From: Bacteroides sp.
GTDB lineage: Bacteria > Bacteroidota > Bacteroidia > Bacteroidales > Bacteroidaceae
Assembly (NCBI GenBank): GCA_022648295.1
Contig: JALCME010000023.1
Span: 1-64,000, forward strand
DNA length: 64,000 bases
Direction of reading: 5' to 3'
In this document: positions 9,063-16,938 of the stretch, one piece after another
Numbering within the stretch: the first letter of the stretch is position 1
Layout: the number at the start of each line of letters is the position of its first letter
The notes under the pieces: generated by a model
Database searches by the model: none
Seen by the model: the letters and a program-made list of their open reading frames with translations, nothing else
What the model was told of the DNA's origin: nothing
Program-made: the position numbers and the translations under genes

Positions 9063-11042
9063 TTATAGAACTTCTCCTTTATACTTTTTATATTTCTTTG
9101 CTTCTTTCGGATTGACAGGCACAAACCGTATGGCACATCCGCCACTTGGTTTCAGGTTGAAACTCAATGTCTGCGAAGTATTTACCAGTTTATAGTTACA
9201 CTTTATCTGTGTACGGGTTTTTATTGTTTCTCCTCCGTCGGTATAAAGGTATGCCAGGTAAGTTTTTCCTTTATCGAGAAAATTGAGCGGAATGCTTTCC
9301 TTTGAACCCTGATTGTTGGTAATGGTGCCAACAAACCACTCTTTGCCTTTTCTGCGGGCCATGGTTACGTGCTTTCCCGGTGTTCCGTCCAGTACCTTAC
9401 TGTCGTCGAATACCGTTTGCAGATTCTCGAACCATTCCATTTCCGGTTCACCGCTATAAGATGAAGGGCGGTCGTACCAGAAGATGGTTTGCAGCGGACT
9501 ATAGAAGATAAGCGAAGCTGCCAGTTGGTGGGCATGTGTTGTTTTTATTCGCTTGTCATAGTAGCAAATGGTATAGTCTGCCGCTCCGTTGATCATACGG
9601 GTGAAAGGCAGTATGGTGTTGTGGGTGGCGTCGGGAAACTCTTCGTTACCACGTATACCTTCCTGCGTCAATAGGTTGGGGTATGTGCGGCTGAATCCCG
9701 AAGGGCGGAATTCGTCATGGATGTTTATCATCAGATGGTTTTCCGCGGCATAGCGTACCATGTCGTGCAACCAAGTTGCCCAGCGGTGGCTGGCGTATTC
9801 TACAAATCCCGATTTGACCCCTACAATTCCCCATTGGCGGAGCAACGGGAAGAGTTCGAGCATCTGCTTCATCAGTGCATGTTGGTTGACGTATAGCCAG
9901 ATGCCGACTCCTTTCTCCCTGCCATAGGTCACTACACGTGGCATATCCACTTGTGGAACGACCTTTGTAGCATCTCCGTCGTGCGAGGTGCAGGGCATGT
10001 ACCATTTCCAGTCGAATAGCATATAGGGGATGTGATGGGTGGCACAAAAGTCAATGGTCGCTATGGCACCTTCGGTGCTGATAGTGGTTTCACGCATGAT
10101 CTTTCCGGGCTTTATCCAATTGGTATTGGCGATTTCACATGGAGGATTCAGGTTAAGGATTATATCGTTGTGTTCGAGCAGTTGCCCCGGTTTGTCAGCG
10201 GTCATAATGATTTTCCAGGGAGTGGCGTAGTAGGTGACAATATCCACCGGGCTATACATGACCGAGGTCAGTGTGTTTGGTTTTGTTTCGGAAGCGAGAA
10301 ATTTCGTCAAGCACCAGTCGTCCACATCTGCATCCATTAATGCCGTCCAAAGTCCGTTGGGTAGTTCCAGCGTCAGGGCACGTTCCACTGGGTGTTTAAT
10401 TTCGCCGATAGATAGCCATTCAAAAGGAGCCTGTGCCCATTGTTCCGTCCAAGCTTTTGTGCCGGGGGAAAAGGTATATTCCGTAAGGTCGCCGACTACT
10501 TTATGAAAGACGGCTTTAGGGTGTTCAGGAAAGAAATAACGGAAGGCGATGCCTTCGTCGTAAGCCCGTACTTCGATGTTGAGGCGGTATTGTGAACCAT
10601 CTTTTTTTGACAGATACATAACGGCGCTGTTATAGCGGTCGTGCACCGTGCTACGCTCTCCATAGAGGGGATGCCATATGTGATCAGTCAATGGTTGGTA
10701 GCAAACGCTATCCACTACAAAGTTGTCCATCCAGCATTTGGGCTGTTCAATCCGGAGTGCCAGTGCTAGTTCCCATGTTCGGTTGTCCAATTGCAATCCC
10801 GCCCGTGAATCAGTTATGACTGGTTTGCCGTTGTAGTCGACTTGGTAGTGCAATTCGTTCACTGTGGGAGAGATTTGCACTTCCCGGAAACGGACTTCGT
10901 GTAAACCGCCGGGAGAACTTAACCGCAGTTCTGTGGAAGTCTGTGCGTGCGCATAAGGTACTTGTTTTCCGCAAGAGGCTAATACTGAAAAGTTGCTCCA
11001 GAGTGAAGTTATAAGTGTAAATGCAGTAATTATGAGTTTCAT
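9063..11042 (-). CDS. GH97 glycoside hydrolase, apparently of the inverting (SusB-like) subgroup
   Basis: A 659-residue secreted enzyme. The N-terminal beta-super-sandwich (about residues 38-310) begins LSSPGGLHEVRF. The TIM barrel that follows has FDWKWYMP, GVGIWLYVNQHALM and INIHDEFRPSGFSRTYPNLLTQEGIRGNEE. The C-terminal beta domain ends at GGCAIRFVPV. Glu about 444 (HDE) and the Glu pair at about 467-468 match the acidic region of GH97. Where retaining alpha-galactosidase members have a nucleophile Asp (GVKVD), this protein reads GVKSG at about 408-412. That agrees with inverting SusB-like members acting on alpha-glucosides, as I recall the family. It lies mid-operon, 119 bases after the esterase. 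Confidence 0.88.
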   Translation of the reverse strand: MKLIITAFTLITSLWSNFSVLASCGKQVPYAHAQTSTELRLSSPGGLHEVRFREVQISPTVNELHYQVDYNGKPVITDSRAGLQLDNRTWELALALRIEQPKCWMDNFVVDSVCYQPLTDHIWHPLYGERSTVHDRYNSAVMYLSKKDGSQYRLNIEVRAYDEGIAFRYFFPEHPKAVFHKVVGDLTEYTFSPGTKAWTEQWAQAPFEWLSIGEIKHPVERALTLELPNGLWTALMDADVDDWCLTKFLASETKPNTLTSVMYSPVDIVTYYATPWKIIMTADKPGQLLEHNDIILNLNPPCEIANTNWIKPGKIMRETTISTEGAIATIDFCATHHIPYMLFDWKWYMPCTSHDGDATKVVPQVDMPRVVTYGREKGVGIWLYVNQHALMKQMLELFPLLRQWGIVGVKSGFVEYASHRWATWLHDMVRYAAENHLMINIHDEFRPSGFSRTYPNLLTQEGIRGNEEFPDATHNTILPFTRMINGAADYTICYYDKRIKTTHAHQLAASLIFYSPLQTIFWYDRPSSYSGEPEMEWFENLQTVFDDSKVLDGTPGKHVTMARRKGKEWFVGTITNNQGSKESIPLNFLDKGKTYLAYLYTDGGETIKTRTQIKCNYKLVNTSQTLSFNLKPSGGCAIRFVPVNPKEAKKYKKYKGEVL

Positions 11043-11161
11043 CCTATATTTTTATAGATATACGTCTTAAAGTCATTCTATACTTAATAAGACGCATAGA
11101 TTTTTGTAGCTTGCTTATCTTGAATCATGGATAAGAGGATAGCTTCTCTCCGATGGAATTT

Positions 11162-12766
11162 TTATTTTTTTGTGATATAGAAACTTCTTTCCACAGGTTC
11201 GGCCGTTTGTACCTTTCCGGCAATGCCATATTGCCAAGCTACTACCGTCACTTTTACGGGATATTTGGTACGGGGTGGGATGGGGGTGAAGATTATACTG
11301 TCTTCTTTCAGTTCTGCAGGCCCTTCTTTGATATAATAATGTATAGGCAATCCGCAATCCGAAACTGCTTTTAAGAATACAGACTTTGTTGCGGAAGTAA
11401 CATCCGGTAGTCCCGGAAATAGTATGTATTGTCTCTTTCCTTCTGTATTTCGATAAGGGATACGGATGTTCAATTGCTGGACGCTACTTTTATAGCGCTT
11501 GTCCCCGTCATTGAAAGCCAACAGCCAGATGTCTCCTGTGCGCCGCGGATTGTCCATACCCATACGGTAAAAACGAACGGTAAATGTAGTGTCGTTGACT
11601 ACTTCTACGGGGCCGCAGATGCGCGTTATCCGGAGGAGGCTGTGAGCATGTTGGTCTGATAAATGGGAATGTAAGCTGTCTGTATATACAGCTTTAAGGT
11701 GGAAGGTCAGTCCGTCTGCTTCCGGTTCGAAGCATGGCGTCATGCGGGCATGTAGTTGTGGATTGAAAGAGACTAGCTGATCATTTTGTTCAGAACCTAT
11801 ATATTGTTCTTTCTTTCCGATTCCTCCTGTATAGCGCTTCTCTGTTTCGCGGGCCATCTCTTCGTCGAAGTACCAGAAAGCATCGTGAATGTTACCTTTG
11901 TATTGTTTGAAGGGGGCGGGTTTTGAGCGTTTCCGACCGTCTTGCCACCATCGTTCGGCTAGCCATCCTTCGGTCGGGTTTAGTTTCTTTAGCTGATTTT
12001 TTTCTACAGTCTCCGTTGCTGGTAAACGATACTGTGCCGCTTTTTTCAGAAACAGGGCAATGTAGACGGCTGTCTTGTCGGCTACATCGAAATGTCCCCT
12101 TCCCGTGTCGCAAAGAAAAGAAACACAACTTTTGGGATACATTATGCGGAAGGCGAGTGCCGGGTTTACCCGATCTTCCCACCATTCGTATTCCCCTTCA
12201 ATCATCAGTCCCGGAATACCGTCAATGTTACGTGTCCGTCCCCATTCCAGGTTTTCGCGTCCGTAGCCCGTCAGATTGGTACGCGGGGCATCTCCGTGTA
12301 AGGAAATGATGGCCAGAGTACGTTCAGGATTCCATGCACCGAAGTTCCAGGGATATGTGGCCATGGCGGAATGTCCTATCGGTACAAGAGGGATGTGTGC
12401 CAGTTCCCCGTACCCACTGACCTCTGCCAGATCCGTCATCATTTGGTCGAATACCTTTTGAATTCCTTTGTTTATATCCCATTGCTGGTCTATGCCGGGT
12501 GAAATCCATATCAGGCCGAAGCCTATCTCAGCCATCTTCTGCCGGAAAAGAGGATTGTCAAACAGTGTCTCTTCCGTCATATTGTGTTGTCCCACCACTA
12601 CTGCCCGTACTTGTTTGCAGCCGGCTGGTATCCATAGAAAAGCTTGCGGTTCTTTGTTCGTCTCATCTGAAATGTAGCCTTTCAGCCTTATCGACCATTG
12701 CCATTCGGCGGCCGTTACATTATTTACGAGACAGATCAGCATTAAAAGTCCAACCCATTTTTTCAT
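11162..12766 (-). CDS. Secreted alpha/beta-hydrolase, putative carbohydrate esterase
   Basis: A 534-residue protein with a signal peptide (MKKWVGLLMLICLVNNVTAA). The N-terminal part is an alpha/beta hydrolase: VVVGQHNM near the oxyanion strand, the nucleophile elbow IGHSAMA with Ser about 133, and a likely catalytic His in GRGHFDVAD at about 225. The C-terminal 250 residues are beta-rich, with Ig-like strands near the end (FTPIPPRTKYPVKVTVVAWQ), possibly for glycan binding. Given its place among glycosidases it probably removes acetyl, feruloyl or another ester from the glycan, but no substrate residue is diagnostic. I do not recognise a named carbohydrate-esterase family with confidence. Confidence 0.75.
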   Translation of the reverse strand: MKKWVGLLMLICLVNNVTAAEWQWSIRLKGYISDETNKEPQAFLWIPAGCKQVRAVVVGQHNMTEETLFDNPLFRQKMAEIGFGLIWISPGIDQQWDINKGIQKVFDQMMTDLAEVSGYGELAHIPLVPIGHSAMATYPWNFGAWNPERTLAIISLHGDAPRTNLTGYGRENLEWGRTRNIDGIPGLMIEGEYEWWEDRVNPALAFRIMYPKSCVSFLCDTGRGHFDVADKTAVYIALFLKKAAQYRLPATETVEKNQLKKLNPTEGWLAERWWQDGRKRSKPAPFKQYKGNIHDAFWYFDEEMARETEKRYTGGIGKKEQYIGSEQNDQLVSFNPQLHARMTPCFEPEADGLTFHLKAVYTDSLHSHLSDQHAHSLLRITRICGPVEVVNDTTFTVRFYRMGMDNPRRTGDIWLLAFNDGDKRYKSSVQQLNIRIPYRNTEGKRQYILFPGLPDVTSATKSVFLKAVSDCGLPIHYYIKEGPAELKEDSIIFTPIPPRTKYPVKVTVVAWQYGIAGKVQTAEPVERSFYITKK

Positions 12767-12980
12767 ATCGCGTGATTCTTAAACTTTAAACATCGTCCTA
12801 TTTATGGAATATAATACGGATCACTGCCTGTTTCTTACCAATAACCGTCCCGGAATTTTCGGGAATGGCGGATAAAACCTGTTGTGTTCTTGAGCTTTTT
12901 CATTGTACTTGCTGATTATTCTGGTAAGTGTATTTTTGTAAATTAATGGAGGCTTGTATTTAACTGCATGACAGATACTT

Positions 12981-14384
12981 TTACTTCACTCGAATATCCT
13001 TGATAAATTCATTGGTAATGAAGCCTTTCAGATCTTTCATCTTATTTCCGTTGATAAATACGTTCTCGAAAGTAACATTGCGTATTATACGCTCGGCATC
13101 AAGCCCCTGAATGAGCGATGGATTCTCTCCCACACCATTGTAGGTGATATTGCGGAACGTGACGTTTTCAATGCCTCTTCCGGGCTGTTTGTCATATTTG
13201 GGATTGAAACGCACTCTAACGTGAAACAGCCTTCCTTCCTGAATGCTTTCTACCCGGATGTCCTCAAATAAAATATTTCTGACCAGATTCTTGTCGCCAC
13301 AATCCACTGCCATACAACCTTGATAAGCAGGGTCATCTTCATCTTGTTCCAAAATGTCGACATTACGAAAAGTCATATTTTCCACTGTTTCGCCGATAGG
13401 AGAGTCGGGATCGCCGTGACCGCCAATATTGATGGGATGGGCGACGTCCGCCCAAAGCACGGAGTTCTGTACGGTGATGTCGCTTGTGCCTCCCCAGTAG
13501 TTCCAACGGTGGGCATAGAATGCAATGCAGTCATCACTGTTTCGCATGAATACGTTGTCAATCAGTATTTTGTTGCAGCACATCATGTCGATACCGTCAC
13601 TCCACCCTTTACAACTGAAAGATTTCAGATTCCTGATGGTGACTCCGGTGGAGCCTCCCCCGAAGATGGTGTAGTGATCCGGATTGACTACGGTGAGACC
13701 ATCCACCAATACATTTTTAGAATCGGTAATCTCAATGCCTCGTATTGGGTGGTCGAGTATGCCGCGTCCGATGATACGTACGTTTTCCGCTTTGTCTACC
13801 AGCAATTTTGCTTTTACCACTGCTCCCGGAGCCAGATAAACCGTGGTGTTGCTGGGTATGCGGATTTGGTTGTTGGGCAAGTCCGCCGGGCGATGCACTC
13901 CGGGACCGAAATATATTACTCCGGGAGTTGATTTGGTATACTTTTCCATTTCCGGGGGATTGGCAAACAGATGCAGATTGTGCAGACGGTCTCCATTGAA
14001 CTCCACGGACAGATATTGAGGCTTATCCAGAGAGAAAATGATGGTGTTCTGCATTTGGTTGTAGGCAATATGGTTATTCAATGGCCGTATGGCAACTTCA
14101 CGAATAGTGCCGTTGTTCTTTTTCACCATTACTTCCACCGGACTACCCATATCAAACTGTACCATGGAAGCATTTTGTACATTGTCCATATCGACCTGTA
14201 TATTGTATTCGAAAAGGTCTTTCCATTCTCCACCCGGTATACGTACGTGCACCGTGTAGTCGTCATTATGGGGCATGCCGGTATTCGGACTGTCGGGATA
14301 AGCCACGAGTTGGGCATGCAGGTTGAGACAACATGCTGTCAGGGTGAATAACACTATGGTACTTATACTTTTAGAATTCCTCAT
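12981..14384 (-). CDS. GH28-like right-handed beta-helix enzyme (copy 2)
   Basis: A 467-residue secreted protein with a signal peptide ending near LNLHAQ. An N-terminal beta-sandwich (about 35-130; NDDYTVHVR, ASMVQFD) precedes a parallel beta-helix. The helix carries the landmarks of clan GH-N (GH28/GH49): GWSDGID (about 260-266), MRNSDDCIA (about 281-288), GGHGD (about 321-325) and HVRVR (about 388-392). These provide the three acidic residues and the His expected of a polygalacturonase-like inverting hydrolase. The N-terminal sandwich makes the layout closer to GH49. It is clearly paralogous to the gene at 19701-21101. The substrate is unknown; a uronic-acid or galacto linkage is plausible from the neighbours. 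Confidence 0.78.
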   Translation of the reverse strand: MRNSKSISTIVLFTLTACCLNLHAQLVAYPDSPNTGMPHNDDYTVHVRIPGGEWKDLFEYNIQVDMDNVQNASMVQFDMGSPVEVMVKKNNGTIREVAIRPLNNHIAYNQMQNTIIFSLDKPQYLSVEFNGDRLHNLHLFANPPEMEKYTKSTPGVIYFGPGVHRPADLPNNQIRIPSNTTVYLAPGAVVKAKLLVDKAENVRIIGRGILDHPIRGIEITDSKNVLVDGLTVVNPDHYTIFGGGSTGVTIRNLKSFSCKGWSDGIDMMCCNKILIDNVFMRNSDDCIAFYAHRWNYWGGTSDITVQNSVLWADVAHPINIGGHGDPDSPIGETVENMTFRNVDILEQDEDDPAYQGCMAVDCGDKNLVRNILFEDIRVESIQEGRLFHVRVRFNPKYDKQPGRGIENVTFRNITYNGVGENPSLIQGLDAERIIRNVTFENVFINGNKMKDLKGFITNEFIKDIRVK

Positions 14385-14433
14385 TATTGTTCTTGTTAAG
14401 TTAAACTACGCCGGCAGTTACCATTGCATTCTT

Positions 14434-16773
14434 TTATTCTGTTGTTGCAAAGATAATAGTATAGGTTTCTCTTTTGGCAGTAGTGAAGGAAACTTTATTT
14501 TTCCCTTCCTCCTTGAATGCCACTGGTTTACCTTTTCCGTCTGTTATACTTCGTACTCGGATGTTCGGATAGTCGAGGATGCATTCTTTTCCCGAGCCGG
14601 AATAGAGCGTTGCTATGGCTGGTTTGCTCCATTTCCAATTTAATCCGAGGGTGAAGTTTCCTTGGGTGCGCAGTCCTTTGAAGCTACCGTCGGGCCATGC
14701 CGAAGGCAATGCAGGGAGCAGTTGAATGAAGCCTAAGTTGCTTTGCACCAACATTTCAGTAATACCAGCCGTGGCACCGAAGTTACCATCAATTTGAAAA
14801 GAAGGGTGGGCGTCCAGCAGATTTTCATAGACTCCTCCTGCATTGTCTTCCATTGTGACTTTGGTCACGTAGGTTAGATGTAAAGCTTGTTTCAGCAATC
14901 TGTAGGCATGGTCACCGTCGAAAAGCCGTGCCCAGCAGGATATTTTCCATGCACGGCTCCATCCTGTGCCCCCGTCGCCTCGCGATTCCAATGTGGTTTT
15001 GGCGGCATTGGCAAAGACGCTGTCGTTGTGATAAGAGATCTGGTTGCCGGGGTACAATGCAATGAGGTGGGAGAGATGACGGTGATTGTCTCCTTTCACG
15101 TCCGGGTTTATCTTCCATTCCCGTATCTGTCCCCAGTCTCCCACAGTGAGTCCGTTGTCCAATTTGGCAAACTTTTCTTTCAACTCGTCTACAAATCCGG
15201 CATTCGGCTTTACCACTTCGGCTGCCTGCAAGGTCTGGCTGAACAGTTCCCATACCAGTTGTTGGGCATACGACACCCCGTCTTCCCAGGGTCCGTGTTC
15301 GGGCGACCATTCATCCGGAGCAATCAGTTTGCCGTTCTTATCCGTTTTCAGCCGGTCAAACCAGTATTCGCAGGTACGTTTCATCACGGGGAAGGCTGTT
15401 TTTTCAAGATACTCCTTGTCCAGCGTGTAAGCATAGTGTTGCCACAGATGCATGCAATACCAGGCGTTGGCGGGGCGGTTGATGTTCCAGTCCGTAAAGC
15501 CGAAAATATTGCTCTGGGTGTTTATGGTCCATCCCCTGTTATGCTCCTTGCGCGCTATCTGTTGCCAACTGCCGTCTTCCTTTAACGCTTCGGCGGCAAT
15601 ATAATGCAGGAAAGGAAGATGGCATTCCGACAGATTGGTATTCTCCGAAGGCCAGTAGTTCATCTGAATGTTAATGTTACTGTGTATGTCACATTCCCAA
15701 GCCGGTTTGTTGTCGTTATTCCAGAGACCTTGCAAGTTGTTAGGCAAATCTATTCCTCTGGAGGAGCTTAACATCAGGTATCGGCCGAACTGGAAGTAAA
15801 GTACGTCAAGATAAGTGTTTTCCTTATGATGGCGTAGCAGTTCGTCTGTGGTCATGTCGGGCACTTGGGCTCCCATATCCAGCTTCACCCTATCAAACAG
15901 TAATTTGTAGTCTTTCAGATGCTTGGCTTTCAGCTTATTGAAATTTAGGGAAGAGGCTTGCGCCATTCTTTTGCTCATCCGTTGGTGCAATTGTGCTTCG
16001 TTGCCGCTGACATAAGTAGCGGAATGGATGTCGAAGTTGGTTCCCCCCGTGAGCAGGATAGTGACGGCATTGGCATTGCTCACCGTTATCTTGTCCGTAG
16101 TAGTCGTGAGTTTCCCTCCCTCATTCATGACCATTACCTGGGCTTCATACGACAGCAGGTTAAGTTTGCCTTTTATGGTGATGTGGTTCTTGTGTAAGGT
16201 CTTGATGCCCGGATGTGCATCATCCAGACTTACCGAGAAGTTGAGTTTGCCTTTATTGCCGGGGGTGGTAAGCCGCATCACGATAACGCTGTCCGGATTG
16301 CTAGCAAAATATTCCCTTAAATACTTTACCCCGTTTAGCTTGTATGATACGGAGCCGATGGCATTGTCCAATGAAAGTTCACGTCGATACTCCGTTACGT
16401 TTCCTTCACTTTCCTGTTTGCCGAAGTTCAGATACAAGTCACCGAAATTCTGATAAGCTCCCCGTTTCTGAGGATCTCCTGCCCATAAGGTCTTTTCATT
16501 AAATTGCATTTGTTCTTTTTCTATCCCACCGAAGAACATTCCCCCCAACTCGCCGTTGCCTATGGGAAGAGCGGAAGTCATCCATACGGTTGCCGGTTTG
16601 TTATACCACAGTGTCATTGGCGGTTGTGTGGTTTCTATGGCTTTTGTCTGCAATTTGCCCGATGTCGGTGATTTGGTATTTACTGTTTCTGCACCAGCAT
16701 ATTGCAGGAAGCTCATTACCACCCATGCAAAGCAAAGAATGGATTTAAGATAAAACATCCCGATTCGTCTCAT
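14434..16773 (-). CDS. GH95 alpha-L-fucosidase/alpha-L-galactosidase
   Basis: About 779 residues. The start is ATG 16773 (MRRIGMFYLK), because it opens a clear signal peptide ending near QYAGA; a longer frame to 16851 would bury it. The GH95 landmarks are in order: LPIGNGELGGMFFGG and NEKTLWAGDP near the N terminus, NIQMNYWPSE (about 368-377; the two Asn that activate water), EWSPEHGPWEDG (general-acid Glu about 492), HLSHLIALYPG, and DGNFGATAGITEML. The length matches the family (750-850). Known GH95 enzymes release alpha-1,2-linked L-fucose or terminal L-galactose by inversion. It lies 49 bases before the second beta-helix gene in the enzyme train. With GH29 broken in this locus, this may be the only fucosidase left. 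Confidence 0.92.
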   Translation of the reverse strand: MRRIGMFYLKSILCFAWVVMSFLQYAGAETVNTKSPTSGKLQTKAIETTQPPMTLWYNKPATVWMTSALPIGNGELGGMFFGGIEKEQMQFNEKTLWAGDPQKRGAYQNFGDLYLNFGKQESEGNVTEYRRELSLDNAIGSVSYKLNGVKYLREYFASNPDSVIVMRLTTPGNKGKLNFSVSLDDAHPGIKTLHKNHITIKGKLNLLSYEAQVMVMNEGGKLTTTTDKITVSNANAVTILLTGGTNFDIHSATYVSGNEAQLHQRMSKRMAQASSLNFNKLKAKHLKDYKLLFDRVKLDMGAQVPDMTTDELLRHHKENTYLDVLYFQFGRYLMLSSSRGIDLPNNLQGLWNNDNKPAWECDIHSNINIQMNYWPSENTNLSECHLPFLHYIAAEALKEDGSWQQIARKEHNRGWTINTQSNIFGFTDWNINRPANAWYCMHLWQHYAYTLDKEYLEKTAFPVMKRTCEYWFDRLKTDKNGKLIAPDEWSPEHGPWEDGVSYAQQLVWELFSQTLQAAEVVKPNAGFVDELKEKFAKLDNGLTVGDWGQIREWKINPDVKGDNHRHLSHLIALYPGNQISYHNDSVFANAAKTTLESRGDGGTGWSRAWKISCWARLFDGDHAYRLLKQALHLTYVTKVTMEDNAGGVYENLLDAHPSFQIDGNFGATAGITEMLVQSNLGFIQLLPALPSAWPDGSFKGLRTQGNFTLGLNWKWSKPAIATLYSGSGKECILDYPNIRVRSITDGKGKPVAFKEEGKNKVSFTTAKRETYTIIFATTE

Positions 16774-16938
16774 AATAATAAATAAGTTATTTATTTGTTG
16801 TTTAATGTAAATAAATATTTGTAATTGTTTATCAGCTATATACGGTTTCAATGATCATCCCTAAATTTTTCCGTAAGATAAGCATCTTTTTATATCAGAG
16901 CATTGACAGTCTGTCTTTTTTATGCTGATTTCCTTCTT

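Noticed and set aside
13320..15585. Long plus-strand open frames (13320-13931, 14887-15585)
   Set aside because: They lie wholly inside the convincing beta-helix and GH95 genes on the other strand and show no domain or signal. They are by-products of codon use.
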